Shown in pieces: positions 1-11,749 of a stretch of DNA of 64,000 nucleotides (its first letter is position 1; each line of letters begins with the position of its first letter). Below the pieces are notes generated by a model that saw nothing but the letters and a program-made list of their open reading frames with translations, was not told where the DNA came from and searched no databases. A program made the translations under genes and the position numbers. The stretch lies in contig JAOTOL010001387.1 in NCBI GenBank assembly GCA_034440575.1, forward strand, positions 703,501 to 767,500. Direction: 5' to 3'. The stretch comes from Imbricaverruca yamaguchii (lineage: Eukaryota > Arthropoda > Thecostraca > Neoverrucidae).

Positions 1-474
1 TTTGCGAGCTACGCCGGTTGAAACCGAGCCGATTAAGCGCACGGAAATCGATGATATCCCGACTCTAAAATCCACGTTTCACACGTTAAAGCATTGACGG
101 CAGAGGACTTAGGCGGAACCCGTTCTCCAACCACATCGGCGACGCTCACATGCAGCACATTTGCTCGATCGCACCGAAATTGTGCCTAAGGGGTGGCCAT
201 TGAAGTCCACGCGCGTCATGCGATCCGACCTCATCACCTGGCAGCCATCCGATTACGATACGCCCGGAGGCGGCGCGCGGGTGGTGCGAACCATGCACAT
301 AGTGCGTTCTCACGTTCCGAGAAAAGTCAGTCATGTGAGCCACATTGAACTTGTGCTCTCACGGTTAGATCCTGCGGTCAGCACGATCTACCGCGGTCAT
401 GTGTATCAGATCCTGGGCATCTAGTGCGGAAACTAGAGGGTAAAAGTGAAAGTGTCATTAAATTTTCTTGCAAC
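1..474. other. No recognisable feature
   Basis: An 87-codon open frame (161-424, plus) overlaps an open frame on the other strand. Neither resembles a family I know and no splice context is obvious, so I do not call a gene here. Confidence 0.4.
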
Positions 475-877
475 CAGGGGCGGTCCGAGGCACCGAAAAG
501 TGGTGCGGAAGTGACCACTGCATCCCCCCCCCCACCATCACCAAAAAATCGTTGGATTTCGGCATCTATATTTTTCGGTTTCCAAAATTCGGAAATTTTG
601 TACCACCCACCCAGTCGCCTCCCCCACAAAAATCACCGGATTTTAGGAACACTCGGACATTTCGGTTGTGCATATGACCACTCAGGGGCGGTATGAGTAC
701 CGAAATAGGATGAGGTAGAGTAACCACTTCACACACACACACCACCCAAAAGAAAAACAAAAAAACATTGGATTTCGGCACCCGTGTTTTTTCTTATTTT
801 CACGGGACTCACCTGGGATTTCCGAAGCAGTTTTCCGAGTTTTCCGAGTTTTCCGAAGTTTTCCGAACTGCCCCTAG
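475..877. mobile_element. Possible small terminal-repeat element (MITE-like)
   Basis: Begins CAGGGGCGGT and ends AACTGCCCCTAG, so the ends are short imperfect inverted repeats sharing AGGGGC. The inside is two related halves starting near 475 and 683: both open with the AGGGGCGGT motif, then a C-rich or CA-rich tract, then a TTGGATTTCGGCA motif. The right end has a short TTTTCCGAG tandem. No coding capacity is seen. No target duplication was identified, so the boundaries are inferred. Confidence 0.3.
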
Positions 878-968
878 TTGTTTCTTGGTGGCAAATAATA
901 TGTCCTGATATGACGGAGAAGAAAAAGAAGTTTGAAGGACCTTATCAGTAGAACTTGTCATGATTATT

Positions 969-1138
969 GATGGGGGACGATTAGTCTATGGGTAAGTTGC
1001 TCGTCTCACAATCGAAATGTTAGGGGTTCGAGTCTCACCTGTCTCTACTCTTCGCCCGCGACCAATCGGCGTGTGAGAGTGGTGACGCTACATGACTCAG
1101 CGGTCGATGTGTCGTTAAACCAATAACCAACCAACCAA
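969..1138 (+). repeat. tRNA-derived SINE, family 1
   Basis: Shows a pol III B-box GGGTTCGAGTCTC near 1,026 with a tRNA-like head upstream (GACGATTAGTCTATGGG). A tRNA-unrelated body follows, ending GTCGTTAAACCAATA and then a short CCAA tandem tail. Head, B-box, body and simple tail are the standard SINE layout. The GTTAAAC block also occurs in the body of the other SINE family at 22.0 kb. A decayed relative of the 3' end may lie near 18,440-18,510. Confidence 0.6.
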
Positions 1139-1293
1139 CCATGATTGATGATGGTCTTAATTTCAAGGCTGTTCTATGAAGGCCACCAAATGCATGGTGT
1201 AGGGCAGCCGAATGGATACACATGAAATTTGAACTTTACTTGGTACCATGAATTGACAAGATAGGTGAAGCCACTAACCATTTCTGTAGTATT

Positions 1294-1530
1294 CCCCTAG
1301 CTATGAAAAAGAAATTGTTCACAACATTTTTTTCATAGCTAGGGGACCAAACTTGAACTTAGTATTGCAAATGCGGTCTGACATAGACACAGTAAAGCTT
1401 CCTGATGATTTCTTCACTTTTGTACGATTCATTCCTATTTATTTCCTCAACCATTCTCAGTGTCTCAATATTGGTCCCAGTACTGATCCCTGGGGGACTC
1501 CACTTGAACATCTTGCCATGATAACTTTGT
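1294..1530 (-). pseudogene. CR1-like non-LTR reverse transcriptase fragment
   Basis: Read on the minus strand, this opens with SGVPQGSVLGPIL, the palm-domain motif of reverse transcriptases. It then jumps directly to a stretch reading RMVEEINRNESYKSEEIIRKLY followed by VYVRPHLQY. That stretch belongs to the thumb/post-RT region of CR1/L2-type elements and closely resembles the copy at 54.2 kb. The catalytic YADD region between them is missing, so this is an internally deleted relic with an in-frame stop. Its downstream end runs into a 17-bp perfect inverted repeat at 1,294-1,345. Confidence 0.65.
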
Positions 1531-1583
1531 ACCATTTAGCATCAGAGGAGGTCTGTTACCAGGCGACCAAAATTATGGGGAAA

Positions 1584-1886
1584 TAACACCGCCATGCGAG
1601 CGATTTCAACCTAAGTGGGTGTATATGGTAGTCATGGGTGCTGAACCAATCTGTGCAAGTTTTAGTTTCGTACTGGCAGCGATCTCGGACATATGGCTTG
1701 ATAAACTTTTCATAGGTCACGTTTTAGGTAAATATTTAAGAGCGACTATCTCCGGTACTTTAAAGCTTAGCATAGACACATAGCATATCTTTATAATCGC
1801 AAAGACCTCTTCTTTTTGTTTCTGGATCAGTTTTCAATTTTGAACAAATAAAAAAAAATTGATCAATGAACTCAGGTCAAGTGACC
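1584..1886 (+). repeat. Dispersed non-coding repeat, copy 1
   Basis: Matches 7,591-7,857 in inverted orientation over about 270 bp, with shared blocks such as GCCATGCGAGCGATTTCAAC and AAAGACCTCTTC/GAAGAGGTCTTT. Identity looks roughly 75-80% by eye. Ends beyond a CTCAGGTCAAGTGACC block, which also has counterparts near 7,555 and 45,122. No open frame and no terminal repeats are visible, so the class is unknown. Confidence 0.6.
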
Positions 1887-1894
1887 ACCCATGA

Positions 1895-2081
1895 CCATAG
1901 GCGTAGGAACGTCTCAAAAAGTGGGTGGGCCAGGGTCAACAGCAGGGGCGCACCCAGGAATTTCGCAAAACACCGTGGTTGAGCACTTTTGGATAGGAAA
2001 TCCGATAATTTTAATAGTGAACACACAACTTTCACCGCTAAGTAGGGTGGGGGTGGGGCAGACCCCTGGGCGCGCCTATGG
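1895..2081. mobile_element. Short MITE-like element with CCATAGGCG ends
   Basis: Starts CCATAGGCGTAGG and ends CGCGCCTATGG, giving 9-bp terminal inverted repeats over a 187-bp non-coding body. The same style of end (AGGCG plus CACC or TAGG) recurs at 2,436, 31,395 and 49,036. No clear target duplication is seen. Confidence 0.4.
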
Positions 2082-2435
2082 CTACAGCAACATGTGGTCG
2101 TAAAAATAACGATCACCGCAACGTAAGTACTTTCAGATTTACACTTCTCGCTGTGCTTGGAACTCTTTTAACGACCGATTAATTCGTGTGTAATAATAGG
2201 TTTATCTTCCTGGTGCGGGTTAAGCCATTTAATGTTACTGTTCAAACAAAATTTATTCAACTTCCGTTATATGCATAGGTATGTGTGGTGGATGTGGGGC
2301 AAGCTCATTACAGCCTCACTAATGGGTATGTGGTGTGCCCCGGTTTCCATGATTTAGTACAATAGGTCTTTAAGATGCCCCCCGTTGTACCGCTGTACAT
2401 AATCACCGATGTTGGTGAGGACAAAGAACAATCAA

Positions 2436-2785
2436 GAACATAGGCGCACCGGAGGGGGACACAGGGGGCCCGCTCCCCCCCCTCCCATGCCCATGAGAGC
2501 AGTGCCCTTTTGACCGAAAAGTGCCCTCTTGGCCGGAAGGTCCCAAATTTAGCCCAAAAATCACCTGCCCTACGTGCCCCGCCTGTGCCAAAGGTGCCCT
2601 TTGAGCCCAAAACTGCCCTTTTGGTCAACAAAATTTCACGCCCCCCCCCCAGTCAACAAACCTTCCAGTGTGCCCCGGGCCGCTAAGTGCCCTTTTGGAG
2701 CCAGTCAAGTGCCCTTTTGGAGCCGGCAAGTGCCCTCTTCGGTTCGGGCCCCCCATGGAAAAATCCTGAGTGCGCGCCTGATCAA
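2436..2785. repeat. Array-bearing element with a GTGCCCTTTTGG motif
   Basis: Opens ATAGGCGCACCGGAGG and closes GTGCGCGCCT, which are imperfect inverted ends. Inside, from about 2,500 to 2,745, a degenerate unit of about 18-20 bp with core AAGTGCCCTTTTGG is repeated about eight times. The design (short ends around a degenerate C/G-rich tandem array) is a small version of the large elements at 38.5-44.8 and 49.0-53.2 kb. Confidence 0.4.
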
Positions 2786-4503
2786 GAACGTAGCTCACTT
2801 GCTGGCCCATTGCAAAAGAAGTATCATGATTGGTGCTGGAGAGGTTCAGAAACAAGAAAGACGAGTGAACGCTGGTTGAAAATTATTTCATCCGGTGTGT
2901 GGCAGTCCAATATTGGCAGAGTGACAGACCGAGGGAAATAAAAATGCAATAAATATTGATACATGGCATGTTGTTCGTACTCACGGCCTAATTCCAACAT
3001 ATAGGTGATCAGCCACCTCAATCACCCTAGTAATACATGTCGTGCACCTTAGAATATCCGCCATTTCAAACGAAATGCTACTACATCATGTGACTCCCGG
3101 CTGAAACAGAATGTAAGCGCTTATTTTGGGGACCAACAATTCAGCGCAAAATAGCTGACAGTTGACAACACACGGTACCTCATAAAGTCATAACGTGTTC
3201 AGACTTAACCGCTACAAGATACCGTCGTGAAAGAAATTTGATGATTAGTTCTCTTCTTCCCACGTTTTCTGTTCCATAAAAAATCCGGATGACAATAAGT
3301 AGTACCGATATCATATTACATCCTAAGCGATCACCACAGCTTCATTGCGTTACTTCTTGCTTTACTTGTGGTCAATAAGATGGATTTCAAGGTATAAATA
3401 TACCTACTTTTTCTGGTTTTTCTGACTATAGGGGTACCAATCAATTTGTCATGCTCGAACAACTTCGATTTACGTTCTCAGCACGAACTGACGTGTGCAT
3501 TGCGATGCCTGTTGCCGATGGTAGCACGAAATAATTGGTGATCTCGCACCAGCCCCAGCATCACTTGAAGTTCACCTTCCCTCGAAGCATTTTCATTGTC
3601 CACATGGAAGTAGATTAAGACAGTTTTTTTTTGTCTAGCGCGACACGGAGATGAGTCACGTTTTTGTTTTCACCGTAAATATAAACTAAATCCGTTCCCA
3701 TTGCTAAAATCCTTTTTCGGGGGGGGGGGCAGGATTTACGCCCGCGCTGAATTTGAACTTACTGACGTAGGAAAAACGTTTTCATGGGACGACAAATGCG
3801 ACGCTGCGCTGTTTAAGGTAGAAATTTGAATTATCGCGGCCCATGCAAACTGAGTAACTGATTGTATTAATTGGCTAACATGTTCTCCTAGTTCCTAGCA
3901 TGCGAGCAGTATGACTTCAAGGTTAAAAAGCGATACATTTGACATATAGTTCAACACCTTGCATGATACATATGTGTATCGACATTAAACCAGTAAACCA
4001 CGTCACTCCAGACCATCCGCTGGTGCCAGTTCTCAGCAGCCCAATCCCAAGCCTGCGTGGGAAGACCACGAATCAACTACCCCTCCTCTCCCCAACGACC
4101 GCAAGATATAGTTCCTCACCCGCGCCGTATCCAGTGGCATGTGCACGTTGCCAGTGGCGTCTTCAGCTTGATCTCCAAGGACACCTCCACATGACAGTGA
4201 CAAGGAAAAGATGATGCGCCAACAGCGCAGCAGCACACAGATCTGAAGATACTGTATACGTTGACAAAGTGAGGTATAGTTCAACAACTGTGTCCGCCAC
4301 TGCAGTCGTCAGATTCCCAGCCTGCGTTGGCCGGGCGCTCGACGTCGCGGCCCGGCTCGGCGAGAGGTGACGTCGCGAAACACGAGTCTCTGGGACGGCT
4401 GCCGGGCGTTGGATGGTAAAACGCCTGCGAATACTGCAAATCCTGAATTTAATGTCGGCAAACACGAGGCACCAAAACATCTGAATGCGCAGCGTATACC
4501 TAA

Positions 4504-4505
<2 letters not shown>
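2786..4505. other. Unannotated stretch
   Basis: No coherent coding frame, tRNA-like box or tandem array was recognised. A G10 run lies near 3,720. The open frames here are short and mutually overlapping. Confidence 0.4.
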
Positions 4506-4739
<234 letters not shown>

Positions 4740-4811
4740 TCTCTATATCCATATAACATCCATATATTCATCTCCCCCCTTCTCCCTCACTCTTTTCACC
4801 TCTTGAACCCT

Positions 4812-5296
4812 CTAGATCTCATGATTTCTCTTGATCTCTTGATCTCGAGATATTTTGATCTCTCTGCACAGCACTTGATCTCTCTGCATCTCTCTTGATC
4901 TCTCTGCATCTGTCTTGATCTTTCTGCATATCTCTTGACCTCTCCATCAATATTGATATATCTGCATCTTTCTGCATCTATCTTGATCTCTTGATATCTG
5001 TTTCGCTTGATCTCTGCATATCTTGATATCTGTGTCGCTTGATCTCTGCATCTCTTGATTTTTGTATCCTTTTATCTATGTATTTCTTGATCTTTGTAAC
5101 TCTTGATCTCTGTATCTCTTGATCTCTGTATCTCTTGATCTCTGTATTTATTGACCTCTGTATCTCTTGATCTCTGTATCTCTTGAACTCTGTATCTCTT
5201 GATCTCTGCATCTCGATTTTTGTGTTTCTTGATCTCTGTATCTCTTGTTCTCTGTATCTATTGATCTCTTGATCTATGTATCTCTTGATCTCTTAG
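4812..5296. repeat. Degenerate minisatellite, TCTTGATCTCTGTATC unit
   Basis: About 480 bp of a 13-17 bp unit with core TCTTGATCTCTG, very variable in spacing. It begins directly downstream of the compound microsatellite. The 77-codon minus-strand frame inside is a repeat artefact. Confidence 0.85.
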
Positions 5297-5539
5297 CGTA
5301 AATAGTTTTTAGTGGTAGCATTAATATGCCAACATTTTTTCATTTCACATGCAAAGTTAAAAATAAACATTGGCAACATACCACCTTATGCACCTATATG
5401 CATAATAACAATAATATCGACATAAGATCAAACGAATCCTCGAACAACAAAATTACGTATCCACAAGCCAATACAAATATCATCACGCGTTTTTGTATTG
5501 GCATCCCTACATTCGCTCACACTTGAACGCCTAAAATCA

Positions 5540-6800
5540 ACCACATAATAACGTTTACCACCTCATCCCTATAAACGCGAACATGAACTCCTACAGTACT
5601 GGATGATAATTCGGAGGCAATGATGTGAAACCGGTCAACTGGTATATACTTATGAATCCTTTGTGTACCCTCGACGGTGAGAGCCTTGGCGTACCGCTCT
5701 TTAAGTGATTCAGTCACTTTGGAAACGAATAGGAAGTGAATGACCGAAATTATTTTTTCACTAAGAAACCGGTACATATCTTCAGCACTCAGAACCTGGT
5801 TCTGGCTAGGTCGTCTCAAACTCTTCATAGCCGTCGCTCTTTTCACTGTACCACCGACACATCGCATACGCTCTTGCCATGGGAGGTACCGAAAAAGTGC
5901 CACTCGCAGTCAACATCGAAATCTTCACTGTGACGGCAAAGGTTCATAAAATTGAAGCGGTTCTTGCACTGACCGGCGCATCCGTCTGAAACGTAGTGAA
6001 TCTTTCTGAAACCAGGGACGCGTGACTTCAAAATAGGAACTAACTGTTGTAAGAACGCGTGGAGAATGGCAGCATTGTCCTTCAGTGCATCGGATGTAAC
6101 ACATAAACTCTGATGTACTGTGGAGTTGTCCTCTTTCCAATACGCTGCAAAGGGATGAACCGTCACTCGAGGAGCGTACCAACGATAACTCTGTCCCTCA
6201 TCGAGTACATCACAGGCATAGTTATCGACAAAATCGCCTACAACTATTGCCTCGCCCACACCGACTGAATCCTTCAAGTCCTGAAAAGTACGCCCCTGTT
6301 CCTTGGACACTCTATGATGTCTGGTCAGACTGCGGATCTTATTAGACAAGGTCGTCATAAACGCGTCACGCAGCTCAATATGATCGAGCAATGTACAACG
6401 ATCAGTTGTAGCTCGCTGTTTGTACATGATGGTGTCCTCCATGTTCTTGTTGTCCTCGTACTCGTTCTCTACTAATCATAAGAAGGAAAGGACGCCCTGC
6501 TCCCTGGGGAAATTGAGGCCGTTTTCCATCATGCATGTTTCGTACGAAGGAACCATAAAGGATTATGGTTCCTTCGTAGTGTCGCACCATTAGCTTCGAA
6601 TTCTGGTGATAGGTTGCAGGATGCTGGGATGCTGGGATCTTTCCTCAGCGCAGCAAGACAATTAACACATAGCAGATATCCATTTCCGACGCGTTCGTCA
6701 TTCACCACTTGGAATAAATGAGCAGGTAGCGTTCGCAAATTCTTCTTGATACGTGTTTTGTGCTTCTCGAACGGATCACAGCAATAACGATGTACCGTTT
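5540..6800 (-). pseudogene. Broken DDE-like transposase-family gene
   Basis: Frames on the minus strand read in a consistent order. First comes a cysteine-rich N-terminal piece near 6,790-6,600 (YCCDPFEKHKTRIKKNLRTL, then a CVNC pair). Next is a middle piece of about 200 codons at 6,442-5,843 with VGDFVDNYA, YVSDGCAGQCKNRFNFMN and EWHFFGTSHGKS. Last is a C-terminal piece at about 5,860-5,545 (VGGTVKRATAMKS...). I recall this arrangement from uncharacterised repetitive genes of arthropods and other invertebrates. The spaced Asp residues suggest an RNase H-like (DDE) catalytic fold, but that is inference. A single missing base just after SVCD near 5,850 shifts the frame. A perfect 15-bp inverted repeat at 6,544-6,577 interrupts the region between the N-terminal and middle pieces. 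It is therefore a dead copy. Confidence 0.55.
6544..6577. repeat. Perfect 15-bp hairpin inverted repeat
   Basis: Arms ACGAAGGAACCATAA (6,544-6,558) and its exact complement (6,563-6,577) with a 4-base loop. It sits inside the broken transposase-like gene and separates its coding blocks, so it looks like a mutation rather than a regulatory hairpin. Confidence 0.9.
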
Positions 6801-7590
6801 TTCAGTAAAATATACACGGCCCGCGCAATGTCTCGGTATTAACGCGCTATCCTCACTCAGACGACTGACAGTAATGTGTACTGTACTCGTTTCGGCCCTA
6901 CTGATGATAACCATTGTCATCGATACCTCATCTCCTATTTCACCCCTTCCCAATATGATGCACCCTACCGTCGTCCCATAACAGTCGCTGTTTAAATCTC
7001 GACCGACCGTTATCAGTTTCGAGGTCGACTAGCTGCGATTGACCGCGCGAGCCGCAAAACAAAGGTGGGGTACCAAAACTATGAATTGAATGATTTTGCC
7101 AATCATTCTTATTAACTACGTAACAGGCATACATTGAATATTTACTTAGGTGTAAATCAGCACCTATCTCACTACATACTATGGGTACAAGACGTCTTCA
7201 GACATTACCATGTCCACCTCCACTGATGTATTTAACCTGAACTGGATAGGTGACCTGGTGAACTGAGGTCATGAAATCGGGCACGGTCGGATTCATCTCA
7301 TCATGCCTGATAAGTGCGTATCTCAAATCATAGCCCTATGAGCTTTGGGGGTCAATCGCTAGCAAAAGACTGACCCGACCACTGAACAAAACGTGCGAAA
7401 ATCAATAAACTCCGGTAAAATGGAGGAAAATTATGAGTAGTTATCAGGATATAAACATTATTTTTATTTTTTGCTTCGAACGTCAATCGATAACCCCTAT
7501 AGTAAATGTGGTTACAAATGTGAATATCAAGTGGCTTGGGGTCACGGGAGATCACGTGACCTGAGGTCAAATGGCCAAAGTTTTGAAATG

Positions 7591-7857
7591 TGTTCAAAAT
7601 TAAAAACCGATCCCAGATATAAAACGAAGAGGTCTTTGCGATCCTACAGATATGCTATATGTCTATGCTAGGTTTTAAAGTACTGAAGATGATCGCTCTC
7701 AAATATTGACCTGCAATGTGACCTATGCAAAATTCTGCAGGCTATATCTCCGAGGTCGCTGCCAGTATGAAGCTAAAACTTTCACAGATTGATTCAACAC
7801 CCACAACTACCATATGCACCCACGTAGGTTGAAATCGCTCGCATGGCGGTGTCACCC
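7591..7857 (-). repeat. Dispersed non-coding repeat, copy 2
   Basis: Inverted relative of 1,584-1,850. It shares the blocks for GAGCGATTTCAACCTA, the TATGGTAG region and the GACCTC-TTC block, with scattered substitutions and small indels. It is followed outward (near 7,555) by GTGACCTGAGGTCAAAT, which has counterparts next to copy 1 and at 45,122. Confidence 0.6.
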
Positions 7858-8224
7858 GTTGGTTGTTCGGTGCTGGACCACCCAACTGTTTAAAGGTGGA
7901 TGATGCCTTTATTATGTGAAATATGCTTTTAGCTTTCACTGTAATTAGGAATGCATTTACGGAATTTTTGACGTGCAAAGAAGTGGCATGTGCGTACTGG
8001 ATAGCCATAGCACATCACTTCGTGCGTATATTTATGGCTGGAGTCGCCCACGAAATCAGACATAGTTGTCAGGATTTGAAGACGGAGTCTAATCTGAATA
8101 TTTTGGGGCAGCCGGAGTTAGGCATGGAGTCCACCCAACTTGTAAAAGTTGCCCTGAGGTGGAATGGAGTCAGAATATACACCACCTCTTGTGATTCAGA
8201 GTTTAAGTCCACTCCGCTTAATTG

Positions 8225-8328
<104 letters not shown>

Positions 8329-8331
8329 GTA

Positions 8332-11206
8332 TGTATATCCAATTTTCAGTTTAAAAACACAGGCTATATCAGGTTTGTCCCTTTCCCATTCAGACCCGAG
8401 TTGTCTCCCCTTTCTATTCTGATATGTCATCCGTAATCTCTGGGACATGGTTATAACCAATACCAATGCGGATTGCCGGTTTTTATTTTTATCCACCACG
8501 CTTCGGCCGACGTAATTTGTTCTGATGGCTCAAGCCCTTCATTTGTTCAATGTTCATACATGTGTCCAGCCCAATGACCTGATTAGATGGAATAGAATAC
8601 TGCTTTGGCGCTTATGCTAAATGAGATGATTTTGAGCTTTAGCTGAATACTTCCACCGGCGATCCGTTGACGGATAGGACGTCAGCGAGCCAACACGAAA
8701 CCAACTTGTGAATAGGTTAGCGGTCACGGGAGAAACGATGACTTCCATCGACGAGTGGCTTGTTTGCTATATGAGGTTCATCATGAACTTACTCCAGCCA
8801 GCCAAATGCTGCAAGTGACGGGCAAGCCCAGATGTTGCATATACAGCCCCAGTAAAAGGCTGAGGTCAACGGAGTGTCATCGGGCGTGCCCAGCGTCCTA
8901 GGAACGAGATAATAAAATGTGGTTGGGGACAAGTCGAGTTTTAAGAAAAAGGTAACCGTGTTGCTTCTCACTGGTGACGGGTTCATGGGTCATATAATCA
9001 CATGGGGAAAACCTGACCATTTGCCAACAAGCCTGTATTTAGCACCGAATGTTGTCTATACGTTTGCGTATATGCAAAAACTGTTGTTTTTCACTGCCGT
9101 GTTCCACATTGTGTGGGCTCGAATCCCGCTACCAACTGCTGAACCTCTCCCATCACGGGCACGGCGTGAGAAATGCCTACGCTAAATGAACATTGCATTT
9201 GAACACGTCCTTAATTAACATATTCATTTTGAGTATTGTTAAATGCTGCTTCTGTTTCATTATCTTTGCGACACCGTTGTGTGGAGGGTGGGTGTCCGGC
9301 ACGTGAGTTCTGTCAATGACAGGGGAATTCTCCAAACTCAGAGAAACCCTGGTTCGCTGTTTACACGTCGGCCTTTTGGGTTCGATTTTTAGATGCATCG
9401 CCATGGGGTTAATGTTAAGATTTCACGAAAAATAAGGGGTGCCATGGCGCTCACGCCCCCTGCCTATGCCTTAACCAATGCTCCTATACCTATGTCTAGG
9501 TATACACCCGCGGCTATGACGTCGTTTATAATTTCCATCGAACATGATAATAATGTTATAACAATATGAATATATGATACTATTATATACCTGGCGAATT
9601 TGAACGCCAGCCACATTCAGAAAATAAATGTACAATTGTTGTACCACGGTTGCGGCAGCCAGTACCGAAATAGTGCCCGCGGTACTTGAGTGGCGGCCGG
9701 GCTGACAATGTTGATACTTTTCCGCTACCAGGGAATGTTGGCCGAAATGGGCCGAAATTCGATACCAGTGCCGGCACCAGTGAAACGCGCCGATTCTTTG
9801 TCGATAAAAATACAACTAGCTTAACGATGAGATCGTTGCAAGACATTGCTAATGTGCAACATATGAAATGGTCGATCTCAGAGTGAGCTTAGGCAGGTGA
9901 CCTATGATGGATTTTCGGCGCTAAATATCACTTCAAGTGTTGGCGGGAGACTAGGTCCTATGATAGTCATCCGCTCGCATAAGATGACCACAACATATAA
10001 TTAATATCTGGGAGAGTGACAGCATTTGGTGGAAGACCTAAAAGCACCGCCAAAGGATCCTAGTACACCCTTCCGGTAAATGTTACGTTACCGTTTCTAA
10101 TATAGCCGAATCTACCTAACCATTTACCATTTTATCCCTTCGCCTTTCTGTTCGAACTGCCTGACCGCCAACCCGGCCTTAATTTCCAACCAGCGTGATA
10201 TTAGTTCTCCAGAGGCTTCATACATTTCACCGATTTAAAGGCGTATTCCAACTTTTGTCAATTTTGTGTGCTTGTGGCGTCAGAAGAGGAACCGCTGTTA
10301 AAATATTGCTCACCAATATTACTGCATCGGAACATTAGTTTTGACCGTTCCAAAAGCGCACGAAGATTTGTGCAGCAATCGCGCATGACGTGCTTACCCA
10401 TGTGTTTGTTATTCTGCAGTTGTGGTAACTATTTTGACCCACTGAAGAGAGATATTGATAGATTTGTCTTGGGAAAACTAGATATCCGAGATATAGGAGT
10501 GGGGATGTCTACGAAGCATTTCGCTAATAATGCATTTTACTGTGTTTGTGCACTCCCTTTTTGCTAACATCTAGTTGCATTGGTGTAGACGTTCGTTAGG
10601 GCCCGTGGGCGTACATAAAGGACCGCAAACTTTCAGAGGTGCAGCACACTTTGGGAATGATCCCGGCACATGCGTAATTGCCCGTAAACGCTTGTGAATT
10701 CCCGTAGATGTTCGTAATAACCATTTCGGAACTTGAATTCTATAAGATATATCATCTTGACACTTTCAACGTAAACAGGCCCCCAACCGTCAATAATCCC
10801 CACCAGATTTCATGCCATTCGGTTTAGAAACAAAAAGTTAGCGGGTCGACCTCTTGAGCGTCCCACCAAAATGAAGGAGAATTGGAAAGCTACCAATGAG
10901 TACACTATCTACACTCGGGTAAATTTTATTTAAGAAGTTATTCACAATAGTCGGTCGATCTATGATCCATCGATAATGACTGAACACATCAGGCTCAAAA
11001 CCAACCATCAGGTACAAAAATATCTAACTTGGATTAAAGGACACGTATCTGGTATGAATTCCTCGGCCTCCCACATTTTGCACGAACTCATCGACCTGCC
11101 ATCTGTTGATGAGAGTTGAACTAGAGGTTCCTAAATTTACCGGTTTGCCACGCAAGTACGATAAGGTTGAAAATGATTTCACGTAGCATATTTTCGCCGA
11201 AACGGT
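8332..11206. other. Unannotated stretch
   Basis: No gene, RNA or tandem repeat recognised over 2.9 kb. A weak tRNA-like match on the minus strand near 9,105-9,160 (AGCAGTTGGTAGCGGGATT, then TTCGAGCCC) may be a decayed SINE head. A 99-codon plus-strand frame at 10,268-10,567 has no recognisable motif. Confidence 0.35.
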
Positions 11207-11745
11207 GTGGACATTGTGATCTGTGGACATTATGAACTGTGGACATTATGAACGTGTGGACATTGTGACCTGTGGATACTATGAACTGTGGACATTGTGA
11301 GCTGTGGAAGTTGTGAGCTGTGGATATTATGAACTGTGGACAATATGAGCTGTGGACATTATGAGCTGTGGACATTATGAACTGCGAAGATATTAAACGT
11401 GTGGAAGTTATGAACTCGAGCTTGTGGACATTATGAACTGTGGATAGTATGACCTGTGGACATTATGATCTCGTGGACATTATGAACTCGTGGACATTAT
11501 GAACTTGTGGACGTTATGAACTTGTGGTACTTATGAACTGTGGACACTGTGAACTGTGGATATTGTGATCTGTGGACAGTGTGAGCTGTGGACATTATGG
11601 CCTGTGGACATTATGAACTGTGGACATTGTGAGCTGTGGAAGTTATGAACATGTGGACATTGTGAACTGTGGACACTGCGAGCTGTGGACATTATGAACT
11701 TGTGGACACTGTGAGCTGTGGACACTGTGAACTGTGGACATTCTG
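11207..11745. repeat. 16-bp minisatellite, CTGTGGACATTATGAA
   Basis: About 33 tandem units with variation at a few positions (ATTATG/ATTGTG, AACT/AGCT). It directly abuts the 33-bp array to its right. Minus-strand frames rich in ST, H, N and V are artefacts of the unit. Confidence 0.95.
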
Positions 11746-11749
11746 ATAT

